From: an uncultured Paracoccaceae bacterium
GTDB lineage: Bacteria > Pseudomonadota > Alphaproteobacteria > Rhodobacterales > Rhodobacteraceae
Direction: 5' to 3'
Length of the DNA: 64,000 nt
NCBI GenBank assembly: GCA_947500825.1
Contig: CANMTR010000007.1
Coordinates: 1-64,000 of the forward strand
Numbering within the stretch: the stretch's first letter is position 1; every line of letters begins with the position of its first letter. The notes beneath the pieces were generated by a model. The model was not told the DNA's origin and searched no databases. It worked only from the letters and a program-made list of their open reading frames with translations. A program made the translations under genes and the position numbers. This document shows positions 47,062-60,250 of the stretch, one piece after another.

Positions 47062-47667
47062 TCAGGCCGTCCGCTTGCGCCGCGCGACCATGCCCGCAAC
47101 GCCGATCCCCACCAGCAGCAGCGGAGCCGTCGCGGGCAGCGGCACGGGTGCCGGGACCACCTCGAACGCCGTCCCGTCGTTCGGGCCGTCGGGTGTATAG
47201 GTCGCCGTCCAGACACCTTCGCTGTCGATGTAGAACTGGCCGGCGTTGATGTCCTCTGTCGCCCCGAACTCGAACAGGTCGAGGATGATGTCGTCGCCTA
47301 GGAAGGACGCGGAGACCGAGACGTCGGTGGCGCTCACGTCGATGTCGTAGCGGCCGATGAAGAAGGTGTTGAAATCCTCCTCCGGCCGCGACAGCAGGGT
47401 GGCCCCTTGAGGGTTCACCGACGGCTCCACAGGAAACTCGAAGTCCTCGCGGTCGAACGATGCCGAATAGATGAAGTCGGGTTCCGTCAGTCCGTCCACG
47501 TCGAACCGGAAGCTTCCCGAATAGGGCCTGGTCTCCGAGAAAACCGGATCGCCGGTCGTCCTGTCCTCGATCGTGGCGGAGGTTCCCGCGAAATCGACCA
47601 CGAGCGTCCCGGCCGTCGCCCCGCCTGCCATGCAGGTGGCAAGCGCCGCTGCGGTGAATACCTTCAT
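47062..47667 (-). CDS. VPLPA-CTERM sorting-domain protein
   Basis: A 201-residue exported protein. The signal peptide ends GGATA-GT. The middle is beta-rich with no recognised domain. The C-terminus has VPLPATAPLLLVGIGVAGMVARRKR: VPLPA motif, hydrophobic helix and basic tail, the sorting signal read by exosortases of Rhodobacterales. The protein is probably cut at the membrane and passed to the exopolysaccharide layer. The exosortase gene is not in this window. Start chosen at MKVFTAAALA; nine extra upstream residues are possible. Confidence 0.85.
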   Translation of the reverse strand: MKVFTAAALATCMAGGATAGTLVVDFAGTSATIEDRTTGDPVFSETRPYSGSFRFDVDGLTEPDFIYSASFDREDFEFPVEPSVNPQGATLLSRPEEDFNTFFIGRYDIDVSATDVSVSASFLGDDIILDLFEFGATEDINAGQFYIDSEGVWTATYTPDGPNDGTAFEVVPAPVPLPATAPLLLVGIGVAGMVARRKRTA

Positions 47668-47831
47668 GGAAAATGACCCTCTTCGCGTTAACACGCCGCT
47701 AACTCGTCAAGGTCTCCGCAAATGTCCAGTATCAAAGGGATTTTTCACCCTAAGCGCGAGCCGGTGCCGACTTATACGCCTGCGTTCGCCCCAATCGGCC
47801 GCCTCATCCGTATGCCGCCCCCCTAAACGCG

Positions 47832-47859
47832 AAAGGGCCGCCTCACTGGGCGGCCCTTG
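47832..47859 (-). terminator. terminator after small basic protein gene
   Basis: A perfect ten-base stem AAGGGCCGCC (47833-47842) with GGCGGCCCTT (47849-47858) is followed by TTTCG on the minus strand, 19 bases past the stop of the small basic protein gene. Confidence 0.7.
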
Positions 47860-47877
47860 TCGGGAGAACTCCGGAAG

Positions 47878-48057
47878 TCAGAGCTTCTTCTTCGCCACGT
47901 TGGCCGCCTTCTTGGCAAGATCGCCCTTGGGGCTGCCGTGGCTACCACCCGTCTTTCCAAGGCCGGAGGTTCCCTTCGGCCCCGCGGTGGGGCCGCGGGT
48001 CTTGGACTTGTTGCCGAAGGCCGAGGCGGCACGCCGGACTATGCTACCGAGATTCAT
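47878..48057 (-). CDS. small basic Lys/Gly-rich protein
   Basis: A 59-residue protein: MNLGSIVRRAASAFGNKSK, then a Gly/Pro/Thr/Ser stretch with lysines, ending KKAANVAKKKL. The N-terminal LGxIVRRAxxxFG can form an amphipathic helix. AGGGAGA precedes the ATG, and a terminator follows, supporting a real gene. The N-terminus resembles that of the 49-residue protein at 49093. Function unknown; the basic character suggests nucleic-acid or membrane binding. Confidence 0.65.
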   Translation of the reverse strand: MNLGSIVRRAASAFGNKSKTRGPTAGPKGTSGLGKTGGSHGSPKGDLAKKAANVAKKKL

Positions 48058-48199
48058 GGTGCGTCTCCCTGTCTGGGCGGCTCGATTGCCGCACATTCAG
48101 GTATTAACGCCGCGTGTGGCACCCTCGTTCCTGCGATCCGGGCACATGGCATACCGTGCGCCTCCAGGCTTCGAATGCCCCGCCCTCCGTCATCGCGAC

Positions 48200-48224
48200 A
48201 AAAAAAGGGCGCCCGCAGGCGCCC
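48200..48224 (-). terminator. intrinsic terminator after cold-shock gene
   Basis: GGGCGCC (48207-48213) and GGCGCCC (48218-48224) with a CGCA loop are followed on the minus strand by seven T. It lies 33 bases after the cold-shock stop. Confidence 0.88.
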
Positions 48225-48257
48225 TCCCCAAAATCCTGTCCGAAAGCTCGGCGGTCT

Positions 48258-48464
48258 TCAGACCAGCTCGAGGTTCCCGGCGGATTCACGGCCGTCGCGG
48301 CCGGACTGCAGCTCGTACTGGACCTTCTGGTTGTCGGCGAGGCCCGTCAGGCCGGCGCGCTCGACAGCCGAGATGTGGACGAACACGTCCTTGCCGCCCG
48401 AGTCGGGCTGGATGAAGCCGAAGCCTTTGGTGGGGTTGAACCATTTCACGGTGCCGGTGGCCAT
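48258..48464 (-). CDS. cold-shock domain protein (CspA family)
   Basis: A 68-residue single OB-fold RNA chaperone. RNP1 is KGFGFIQ and RNP2 is DVFVHIS, after the canonical start GTVKWFNPTKG. Upstream in-frame ATG codons exist, but the start at MATGTVKWF follows AGGAGATCTCACG and matches the family. The roughly 130-base leader may carry a temperature-sensitive 5' structure as in other csp genes. It has its own terminator and is likely monocistronic. Confidence 0.94.
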   Translation of the reverse strand: MATGTVKWFNPTKGFGFIQPDSGGKDVFVHISAVERAGLTGLADNQKVQYELQSGRDGRESAGNLELV

Positions 48465-48594
48465 CGTGAGATCTCCTGTAGTCATGTCCTGTTCGCGGAA
48501 GTGCAACAGCGTGGCGAAACGTGCCCGGATCGAAAGTGCTGCAGGTCCGAAAGGAAAGTACAGAGTATCGACGGTGTAGCTTGCGAGACTTTAT

Positions 48595-48978
48595 TTACCC
48601 CCATTCACCATCCCTGTCCACCCTCAGCGTTCGGGCCTCCTCGTCCTCCTCGCGCTGCGCGCGTTGCCAGGCGGCGAAATCCCGCTCGAACATGTTGGCC
48701 TTGGCGATCCGCATCTGCGCGTAGGTCGCGAGCACGCGGTTGATCCTCCCCTGGTAGCCCCGGCCCATCGCCCGGTAGAAGGCCGCGACGCTCTCGTCCA
48801 GGCGCAGGGTAATCTGCACCTTGCGTTCCCGTACGTCGACGTCCTCCTCCAGGGTGCGCCAGGCATCCGGGCACAGGTCGCGGATCAGGTCTTCCACCAC
48901 GCTCTCGTCCTCCAGGGCACGGAGGTTGCGCAGCATGCGGTCGCGGGCGATGCGCCCCTTCTGGGTCGGTCTGGTCAT
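48595..48978 (-). CDS. BrnA-like antitoxin family protein, orphan
   Basis: A 127-residue protein. The segment QITLRLDESVAAFYRAMGRGYQGRINRVL (about 56-84, given here only by its limits: starts QITLRLD, ends RINRVL) matches the BrnA antitoxin DNA-binding pattern, a ribbon-helix-helix in which the strand precedes GxGYQxRIN. An N-terminal helical region (1-50) and an acidic C-terminal tail flank it. No BrnT-type toxin is adjacent. It may be an antitoxin that lost its toxin or a stand-alone regulator. Confidence 0.65.
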   Translation of the reverse strand: MTRPTQKGRIARDRMLRNLRALEDESVVEDLIRDLCPDAWRTLEEDVDVRERKVQITLRLDESVAAFYRAMGRGYQGRINRVLATYAQMRIAKANMFERDFAAWQRAQREEDEEARTLRVDRDGEWG

Positions 48979-49092
48979 GCCCGCATCCTGGGGGCGGACA
49001 CGTTAGGGGGGCGCGAACCCTGCGTTCGCACCCCCCCTAGTATCATTTCGTTTCCGCTGCTCCGGAACTCCTGCGGGAGTCCGACGGGACTC

Positions 49093-49242
49093 CTACAGGT
49101 GCTTCCTGGCCGTCCTCGCCACGCCGCGGGCCAGTTGGCTCTCGGCGGAGCCTCCCCTGCGGGTGGTGGGCCTGCGGCTCATCCGGCGGCCCCGCGACCG
49201 GCCGAAAATCCCCATCGCACTGCGGATCAGTCGTCCAAGCAT
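49093..49242 (-). CDS. small Arg-rich protein
   Basis: A 49-residue very basic protein: MLGRLIRSAMGIFGRSRGRR then a Ser/Arg/Thr-rich part ending ARGVARTARKHL. GGAGA lies five bases before the ATG. The N-terminal LGxLIRxAxxxFG mirrors the protein at 47878. A cluster of interleaved inverted repeats at 49063-49095 covers its stop and may end the transcript. Function unknown. It could alternatively be read from 49275, adding 11 residues. Confidence 0.5.
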   Translation of the reverse strand: MLGRLIRSAMGIFGRSRGRRMSRRPTTRRGGSAESQLARGVARTARKHL

Positions 49243-49413
49243 GTCACTCTCCACTGCTACTACCCTCGGGTTCACTCACTCGAACCCGCTGACGGTCCCA
49301 TAACGTGGCCCCTCCCGGCGCGTTCCCGGGCCAGGCGCGATTTCGCAATGTCGCGAACATGCCACTTGGCGAAAAGCACGAATCGTGTCTTGCTCACGTC
49401 GGGAGGCTCCGAA

Positions 49414-49569
49414 ATGCCGCTGCTCATGACCTTGTCCCTGCTGGTCTTCGCCCCGGCGCTGGCCCTCGTCGCGGCCTGGTTGGGCGACCCGGTGATCCTG
49501 TCGCTCCTCTGCGTCGCCACCATCCCCGCCTGCCTCGTCGTCGCCGCAAGGCTCTGGCGCCGCTCCTAG
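49414..49569 (+). CDS. small two-helix membrane protein
   Basis: A 51-residue protein that is almost entirely hydrophobic: a helix around residues 2-21 (LLMTLSLLVFAPALALVAAW), a DPV turn, and a second helix around 25-45, ending in basic RLWRRS. GGGAGG lies six to seven bases before ATG. Its TAG stop interlocks with the TAG of the convergent parA-like gene. Function unknown. Confidence 0.6.
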   Translation: MPLLMTLSLLVFAPALALVAAWLGDPVILSLLCVATIPACLVVAARLWRRS

Positions 49570-50186
49570 AGCGCGGCCATCACCTCGTCGCGGAGGGCCT
49601 CGATCTCGCGCGTCCAGGCGCCGCGGCCCTTCTCCAACACGCCCTTGCCCTGCCCCAGCGCCTCGGCATAGACGACGCGATCGCCCAGCACCGCCTCAGC
49701 GCAGCGCACGTCCCTCTCCGCGAGGAGCGCCCGCACGTCGTCGGAAACCCGCGTGCCCGCCTTGTACCGGTTGAGCACGATCATCGTCGGCACCCCCACC
49801 CGGTCGGTCAGGTCCAGGATCGAGTCGAGCGCCCAGACATCCACCGCGCTCGTGGCCACGGGCACCAGCACCATGTCGCTCTCCCGCAGGGCCGGGCGAA
49901 GGTCGGAATCCACCTTGGGGGGCGTGTCCACCAAAACGACGTCATGGGCCCGCGAGAGCTTCTTCATCTCGTAGCCCACGCCCCAGGCGGAGGCGGTGGA
50001 GAAATCCATTCCCTCGTCGCCTCCCTCAAGCCGGGTCATGAACCACCGCCCCAGGGAACCCTGCGGATCGGTATCGAGCAGCGAGACGGAACGTCCGCTC
50101 CGCACCAGGGCCACGGCCATGTTGGCCGCGAGGGTCGTCTTTCCCGACCCGCCCTTCTGCTGCGCCACCGTGATCACCTGTCCCAT
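49566..50186 (-). CDS. ParA/MinD-like ATPase, orphan
   Basis: A 206-residue partitioning-type ATPase. The deviant Walker A is KGGSGKTTLAAN, switch I DTDPQGSLGRW, and Walker B VVLVDTPPKVD. It has no N-terminal DNA-binding extension, as in small chromosomal ParA proteins that position cargo other than DNA. No parB partner lies nearby. The ATG at 50186 follows GGGGAGGGG. It may work with the adjacent envelope genes, but this is only by position. Confidence 0.85.
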   Translation of the reverse strand: MGQVITVAQQKGGSGKTTLAANMAVALVRSGRSVSLLDTDPQGSLGRWFMTRLEGGDEGMDFSTASAWGVGYEMKKLSRAHDVVLVDTPPKVDSDLRPALRESDMVLVPVATSAVDVWALDSILDLTDRVGVPTMIVLNRYKAGTRVSDDVRALLAERDVRCAEAVLGDRVVYAEALGQGKGVLEKGRGAWTREIEALRDEVMAAL

Positions 50187-50240
50187 CGGCGCCCCTCCCC
50201 GTTTCGCCCCGACGGTAGACCGGGCGGAAGGGGGCTGCAA

Positions 50241-50837
50241 TCAGAGGCTGGCAAGTCCCGTGATCACCGCCGCGGAGATGGCCCCGGCCCCCGTCATGGC
50301 CAGCCCGCCCGCCAGGACGAACAGCCCCTCGCCGGTCAGCAGTCCGCTGCAAAGGAGCACGACCGACAGCCCCAGCACCGAGGAGGAGAAGGGCACGATC
50401 TCGAGGAGCGGCATCGTCGCCCCCGCCAGCAGGCAGGCGGCGATCACGAACCGCTGGGCGCGGCGCCCGACCAGGAGCGGGAACCGCCCCTGCGCGTTGC
50501 GGTCGATCCAGTCGGCGAGGCCCTGAAGCCGCCCGGCGCCGTGGCGCAGGCGCGCGCCCTCGATCTCGCGGCGCCGGATTTTGCCCGGCAACCACAACCG
50601 GGAACGCCCCGCTAGCATCTGCACGGCCACCAGCGCGATGGTCAGGCCGCACAGGCTCGAGAAGAGCGGAATGCCCGACAGGGGCGACACGACCAGCAGC
50701 GCCGGGATCAGCATCACCGGCAGGAACGCGGTCGGCCCGAAAGCGTCCAGAACGTCGGCCACGGTCAGCCGCTCGCGATCCGCGACGCGCTCCAATCGGT
50801 CGACGATATCCCTGACGGCGTGGTGGTTCCCTGACAT
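50241..50837 (-). CDS. ExoD-family exopolysaccharide synthesis protein
   Basis: About 198 residues with four or five membrane helices. VADVLDAFGPTAFLPVMLIPALLVVSPLSGIP starts the ExoD domain, and the central FPLLVGRRAQRFVIAACLLAGATMPLLEIVPFSSSVLGLSVVLL is characteristic (listed by its ends FPLLVGRR and LSVVLL). ExoD was first linked to exopolysaccharide production and alkali tolerance in rhizobia. An upstream GTG at 50858 is an alternative start. It lies 54 bases ahead of the parA-like gene on the same strand. Confidence 0.82.
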   Translation of the reverse strand: MSGNHHAVRDIVDRLERVADRERLTVADVLDAFGPTAFLPVMLIPALLVVSPLSGIPLFSSLCGLTIALVAVQMLAGRSRLWLPGKIRRREIEGARLRHGAGRLQGLADWIDRNAQGRFPLLVGRRAQRFVIAACLLAGATMPLLEIVPFSSSVLGLSVVLLCSGLLTGEGLFVLAGGLAMTGAGAISAAVITGLASL

Positions 50838-50930
50838 GGACAGCAGATGGTGGGGCACCCTCCCCGCGCCAAGCCCTTGCCCCCGGACGCCCCCCGATTC
50901 AATGTGGTCAAAACACGCGGAGGCAGAGCG

Positions 50931-52058
50931 ATGGGAATGACCCGGCGACAGGTCGGACTGGGACTGGGCGCCCTCGGGCTATCGGCATGTGCCGGCCCGC
51001 CGAGCCTTGCCCCCGCCCCGGCGGAAGAGGTGATGCGCGCAGTCCCCGATCCCGGATGGCGCGAGTGGGTGGCGGCGTTCCGCCCCCGGGCGCTGTCCCG
51101 CGGCGTCTCCGGCGCGACGTGGGACCGGGCCTTCGCCCGAGCGGGCTTCCTGCCCGGCGTGATCGAGCGCGACCGCAACCAGACCGAGTTCACCCGCACG
51201 CTGGAGGACTATCTCCAGATCGCGGCGAACGAGGAGAAGGTGGCGCGCGGGCGCGCCGCCTTCGCCCGGCAGGCCGCCACGTTGCAGGCGATCGAGGCGC
51301 GCTATGGCGTCGACGCCGAGGTGGTGGCCGCCATCTGGGGCGTGGAGAGCGATTTCGGCCGCAGGCGCGGGGCGATCCCGGTCGTCTCGGCGCTTTCGAC
51401 CCTGGGCTACGACGGCCGGCGCGGCGCGTTCTTCGAGGACCAGCTCGTCGCCGCGCTCCTGATCGTGCAGCGTGGCGACACGACGCCCGAGCGGATGGTG
51501 GGAAGTTGGGCGGGCGCCATGGGCCATACCCAGTTCATCCCCACCTCCTACCAGGCCTACGCGGTGGATTTCACCGGCGACGGGCGCCGCGACATCTGGG
51601 CCGAGGACCCCGCCGACGCGCTGGCCTCCGCCGCCAACTACCTGGCGCGCTCGGGCTGGCAGCGGGGGCAGCCCTCGTCGAGCGAGGCGGTCGCGGGTAC
51701 CTCCGGCGGGCGCCTGATCACGCCCCAGCCGGGGGGGCCGGGCTTCCGCGTCTATCCGAATTTCGACGTGATCAAGCGCTATAACAATTCCACGAACTAC
51801 GCGCTCGGCGTCGGCTACCTCGCCCGGCGGCTCGCGGGCGGCGGGCCGATCCGGGGCACCTTCCCCCCCGACAGTTACGGCTTGACCAAGGACCAGAGGG
51901 TCGCCCTGCAGCGCGGGCTCAACCGGCGCGGCTTCTACGCGGGCACGCCAGACGGCGTGATCGGGTCGGGTACGCGCGAGGCGATCGAGGCGTTTCAGGA
52001 CGCCCGCGGCCTGGCCCGGACGGGCGAGCCCTCGCCCGCCCTCCTGTCGATGCTCTGA
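50931..52058 (+). CDS. lytic murein transglycosylase B with peptidoglycan-binding domain
   Basis: A 375-residue enzyme that cleaves peptidoglycan glycan strands. MTRRQVGLGLGALGLSAC combines Tat motif and lipobox (LSAC), so it is likely an anchored lipoprotein. The MltB catalytic Glu is in IWGVESDFGRRRG; AGAMGHTQFIPTSYQAYAVDFTGDG and ALASAANYLARSGW are family marks. A C-terminal PG_binding_1 repeat (LTKDQRVALQRGLNRRGFYAG to AIEAFQDARGL) ends the protein. CGGAGG precedes ATG. Confidence 0.92.
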   Translation: MGMTRRQVGLGLGALGLSACAGPPSLAPAPAEEVMRAVPDPGWREWVAAFRPRALSRGVSGATWDRAFARAGFLPGVIERDRNQTEFTRTLEDYLQIAANEEKVARGRAAFARQAATLQAIEARYGVDAEVVAAIWGVESDFGRRRGAIPVVSALSTLGYDGRRGAFFEDQLVAALLIVQRGDTTPERMVGSWAGAMGHTQFIPTSYQAYAVDFTGDGRRDIWAEDPADALASAANYLARSGWQRGQPSSSEAVAGTSGGRLITPQPGGPGFRVYPNFDVIKRYNNSTNYALGVGYLARRLAGGGPIRGTFPPDSYGLTKDQRVALQRGLNRRGFYAGTPDGVIGSGTREAIEAFQDARGLARTGEPSPALLSML

Positions 52059-52110
52059 GCGGGGCTGCATCCGCCTGTCCCGACCTACGCCCGTCTTGCC
52101 GAGCGGACCG

Positions 52111-52146
52111 AAAAAGCCGCCGCGCATCCGGAAGGATGGCGGCGGC
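52111..52146 (-). terminator. intrinsic terminator for small membrane protein gene
   Basis: A 13-base stem with one bulge (52116-52129 with 52134-52146) and a GGAA-type loop is followed on the minus strand by five T. Its orientation fits leftward transcription of the small gene at 52255, about 110 bases away. It may also stop mltB transcripts. Confidence 0.7.
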
Positions 52147-52254
52147 AGGGGCGGGGTCGGCCCGGCCGGGACACAGGCAACGTCCGAAGAGGCAGGCGGC
52201 GCCGGTGGGACGGCGACCGCGATGGCCAAGGCGCGAGAACCCGCAGGCAGAAAC

Positions 52255-52371
52255 TCACAGCTGGGTCAGGTGCAGCCCCCCGATCAGAAGGACCGTCAAC
52301 GCCACGCAGCCCAGGTAATCGGACAGCCGCGTCTCGGACCGGCGGAGGGATTGGCGGAACTGGCGGATCAT
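52255..52371 (-). CDS. 38-residue single-pass membrane protein
   Basis: MIRQFRQSLRRSETRLSDY is followed by one hydrophobic helix (about 19-36, YLGCVALTVLLIGGLHL) and ends LTQL. A near-ideal GGAGGT sits five bases before the ATG, and a minus-strand terminator lies downstream, the main evidence for a gene. A longer reading from 52449 (64 residues) is possible but has no such site. Function unknown. Confidence 0.58.
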   Translation of the reverse strand: MIRQFRQSLRRSETRLSDYLGCVALTVLLIGGLHLTQL

Positions 52372-52461
52372 GGGGACCTCCGAAACATCTGTTGCCACTT
52401 TGTTCTCACGACGATCCGATTCGATCAAGAACTTTTTAGGAACATTCATCGAAATCCCCGG

Positions 52462-57465
<5,004 letters not shown>

Positions 57466-57512
57466 CGTTCTCTCCGTCAGCGTCCTCGGGGACGAGAGAT
57501 GGCATAACAAAG

Positions 57513-57528
57513 GTTAATCCATCGTTAC
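57513..57528 (-). promoter_or_regulatory. candidate CtrA box upstream of ctrA
   Basis: On the minus strand the sequence is GTAA-CGATGGA-TTAAC, differing at one position from the CtrA consensus TTAA-N7-TTAAC. It lies about 50 bases before the ctrA start, which suggests autoregulation. Confidence 0.5.
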
Positions 57529-57566
57529 TCCACCTGACGATGCAGACATTTCCACCTTCATACAAG

Positions 57567-57845
57567 TTAAAGTTGTCTATACCGTTGCAGGAATGTCGCC
57601 TTCAGGCCCGCCTCACCGTGCAGGCGCACGGCGTTGGCCCAGGCGTCGAGTTCGTCGTCCGTCAGGGCGTACATTTCGCACGCCTCCTCCCGCGTGATCA
57701 GGCCCGCGACCACGGCCTTGACTACAGCGGCCTTGCGGCTGGCGACCCAGCGCCTCGTATCCCTGGCGGGCAGGTCCGCCCGGGTCATGGTCGTGCCGTC
57801 GGGCAGCGTCACGGCGCGGGGGCCGCTTGTCTTCTTCACATACAT
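57567..57845 (-). CDS. sciP: CtrA inhibitor SciP (DUF1153)
   Basis: A 92-residue helix-turn-helix protein, the same length as Caulobacter SciP. It reads MYVKKTSGPRAVTLPDGTTM, then RADLPARDTRRWVASRKAAVVKAVVAGLITREEACEMYALTDDEL-type helices (ends DDELDAW). SciP binds CtrA and blocks recruitment of RNA polymerase at CtrA promoters. It lies directly upstream of ctrA on the same strand with a 101-base gap holding the CtrA box, a linked arrangement known in Rhodobacterales. Confidence 0.92.
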   Translation of the reverse strand: MYVKKTSGPRAVTLPDGTTMTRADLPARDTRRWVASRKAAVVKAVVAGLITREEACEMYALTDDELDAWANAVRLHGEAGLKATFLQRYRQL

Positions 57846-57974
57846 CAGCGCGTTCCAAGCCGTCTTTAGCCCATAAGGCGCGGAGCGGCTTAAGGAGGGG
57901 TGAAACGCGACCTTGCAAATCCATCGGATTTTCCTATATTTTCTGCGCTTTCGTTCAGATCGACGAGGATCCCC

Positions 57975-59114
57975 ATGGCGCTCGACGCCCATCCCGTGAA
58001 TTCGCTCGGCTTCGCCAAGCCGCCCGCCGACACGCGCGTGATCGTCGCCATGTCGGGGGGCGTGGATTCCTCCGTCGTCGCGGCCGAGCTCGCCGCGCAG
58101 GGCTACGACGTGGTGGGCATCACCCTGCAACTCTACGACCACGGTGCGGCGCTCGCGAAGAAGGGCGCCTGTTGCGCGGGCCGCGACATCCACGACGCGC
58201 GCCGCGTGGCCGAGGAAATGGGTTTTCCCCACTACGTGCTGGACTATGAGGATACGTTCCGCGCCTCGGTGATCGACGAGTTCGCCGACAGCTACCTCGC
58301 CGGCGCCACGCCCGTGCCCTGCATCCGCTGCAACGAGCGCGTCAAGTTCCGCGACCTGCTGGAGACGGCGAAGGACCTCGACGCCGATTGCATGGCCACC
58401 GGTCACTACATCCGCCGCGAACCGGGCGCGCGGGGCGCCGAGCTGCACCGCGCCGCGGACCCGGACCGGGATCAGAGCTACTTCCTGTTCTCCACCACGG
58501 CCGACCAGCTCGACTACCTGCGCTTCCCGCTGGGCGGGCTGGCCACCAAGGCCGAGACGCGCGCGCTGGCGCAGCGCCACGGCCTCGGCGTCGCCGACAA
58601 GCCCGACAGCCAGGACATCTGCTTCGTCCCGAACGGTGACTACGCCGCCGTGATCGAGAAGCTGCGCCCGGGCGCGGCCGATCCGGGCGAGATCGTCCAT
58701 GTGGACGGACGTGTCCTCGGCGAACACGGGGGCGTCATCCACTACACCGTGGGCCAGCGCCGCGGGCTGGGGATCGGCGGCCTCTCGGAGCCGCTCTACG
58801 TCGTCAAGCTCGACGTGGAGGGACGCCGGGTGATCGTCGGACCCAAGGACATGCTCTCGACCCGCACGGTGCCGGTGAAGGAGGTCAACTGGCTGGGCGA
58901 CGCGCCCTTCACCTCCCGCGCCGAATGGCACCTGGGCGTCAAGGTCCGCTCCACCCGCCCGCCGCGCGAGGCAATCATCCGCCCCCTCTCGGACACGGAG
59001 GCCGAGGTGGAGCTCGTGGTGCCCGAGGAGGGCGTCGCCCCCGGGCAGGCCTGCGTGTTCTACGCGCCCGAGGGCAGCCGCGTCTTCGGCGGCGGCTGGA
59101 TCCACAAGGGCTAG
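57975..59114 (+). CDS. mnmA: tRNA-specific 2-thiouridylase MnmA
   Basis: A 379-residue enzyme that thiolates U34 of Lys, Glu and Gln tRNAs. PP-loop [15 protein letters not shown], catalytic Cys in [24 protein letters not shown], second Cys in [18 protein letters not shown] and C-terminal AVFYAPEG-like [15 protein letters not shown] are intact. The ATG follows GACGAGGA. Its stop TAG shares CTAG with the stop of the convergent lpxB. Confidence 0.96.
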   Translation: MALDAHPVNSLGFAKPPADTRVIVAMSGGVDSSVVAAELAAQGYDVVGITLQLYDHGAALAKKGACCAGRDIHDARRVAEEMGFPHYVLDYEDTFRASVIDEFADSYLAGATPVPCIRCNERVKFRDLLETAKDLDADCMATGHYIRREPGARGAELHRAADPDRDQSYFLFSTTADQLDYLRFPLGGLATKAETRALAQRHGLGVADKPDSQDICFVPNGDYAAVIEKLRPGAADPGEIVHVDGRVLGEHGGVIHYTVGQRRGLGIGGLSEPLYVVKLDVEGRRVIVGPKDMLSTRTVPVKEVNWLGDAPFTSRAEWHLGVKVRSTRPPREAIIRPLSDTEAEVELVVPEEGVAPGQACVFYAPEGSRVFGGGWIHKG

Positions 59115-60250
59115 GCGCCCAGCCCCTCCAGCACCGCGCGCGCGGCCCTCTCGCCCGGCGGCGGGCCGTCGCGACCCAGCGCGACCATGGTCCGCTCCAG
59201 GGCTTCGGCCTGCGCGCCGGGCGCCTCCAGAACGCCATCCATCGCGGCGGCGATCGGTTCGGGGCGGCAGGCGGGGCCGAGGAATTCAGGCACGACCTTG
59301 CGTCCCTCGATCAGGTTCACGAGCGTCACCGTGTCCACGCGCACCACCGCCCGCGCGATCGCCCAGGTCAGCCGGTTCACGTCGTAGGCCACGACCATCG
59401 GGGTGCCCGCCGCGGCCAGCTCGAGCGACACCGTGCCGGACGCGGCCAGCGCGGCGGCGGCGCCACCGAAGGCCGCCGCCTTGCGCATCGCGCCCGCGCC
59501 TTCGAGCAGGGACGTGGCGGGCCAGTCCGCGGTCAGTCCGCGCAGCTCTTCCTCCAGCCCCGCGGCGGCGGGGCAGACGACGCGCAGATCGGGCCGCCGA
59601 CGCAAGAGATCGCGCAGCGCCACGCCGAAGACGGGCGCGAGACGTGAGATCTCCGACCGGCGCGAGCCCGGCAGCGCCACGACGAACGGTGCCTCCCCCA
59701 ACCCGAGTTCCGTGCGCAGGTCCGCGATCTCCGCCGCGCCCGCCCGCGGGGTCGAGACGACCGGGTGGCCCACGAAGTCGCAGCGCATTCCCGCCGCTTC
59801 CATGTAGGGGGGCTCGAACGGCAGAAGCGCCAGAACCTGGTCCACGTGGCGCGCCATCTTGGCCGCGCGCCCGGGCCGCCAGGCCCAAACCGAGGGCGCC
59901 ACATAATGGACGATGCGGATACCGGGCGCGGCGGCGCGCACCCGCGCGTCCACCCGAAGGCAGAAATCCGGGCTGTCGATGCCGATCAGCACGTCCGGGA
60001 CGGTCTCCAGAACCGCCTCGACCACCTGAAGCAGGCGCCGCCGCAGATGGGCATAGCGTGGCAAGATCTCGGCCAGCCCCATCACGCTCAGCTCCGAGGA
60101 CGGGAACAGGCTCTCAAGCCCCTCGGCGGCCATGGCCCGGCCGCCCACGCCCACGAAACGCACCTCCGGGTGCAACGCCTTCAACCCCGCCATCAGCCGG
60201 GCGCCCAAGGCATCGCCGGACGCCTCGCCGGCGACGAGGAAGACCTTCAC
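59111..60250 (-). CDS. lpxB: lipid-A-disaccharide synthase
   Basis: A 379-residue glycosyltransferase (GT19) joining UDP-diacylglucosamine and lipid X. N-terminal [78 protein letters not shown] and [19 protein letters not shown] are all conserved. It begins with GTG overlapping the lpxI stop, and is the last gene of the lipid A run. Confidence 0.95.
   Translation of the reverse strand: MKVFLVAGEASGDALGARLMAGLKALHPEVRFVGVGGRAMAAEGLESLFPSSELSVMGLAEILPRYAHLRRRLLQVVEAVLETVPDVLIGIDSPDFCLRVDARVRAAAPGIRIVHYVAPSVWAWRPGRAAKMARHVDQVLALLPFEPPYMEAAGMRCDFVGHPVVSTPRAGAAEIADLRTELGLGEAPFVVALPGSRRSEISRLAPVFGVALRDLLRRRPDLRVVCPAAAGLEEELRGLTADWPATSLLEGAGAMRKAAAFGGAAAALAASGTVSLELAAAGTPMVVAYDVNRLTWAIARAVVRVDTVTLVNLIEGRKVVPEFLGPACRPEPIAAAMDGVLEAPGAQAEALERTMVALGRDGPPPGERAARAVLEGLGA

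Noticed and set aside
48664-49569. 301-codon plus-strand frame ending in the small membrane protein
   Set aside because: Its first 250 codons are antisense to the BrnA-like and Arg-rich genes; only the last 51 codons have a ribosome site and a sensible product.
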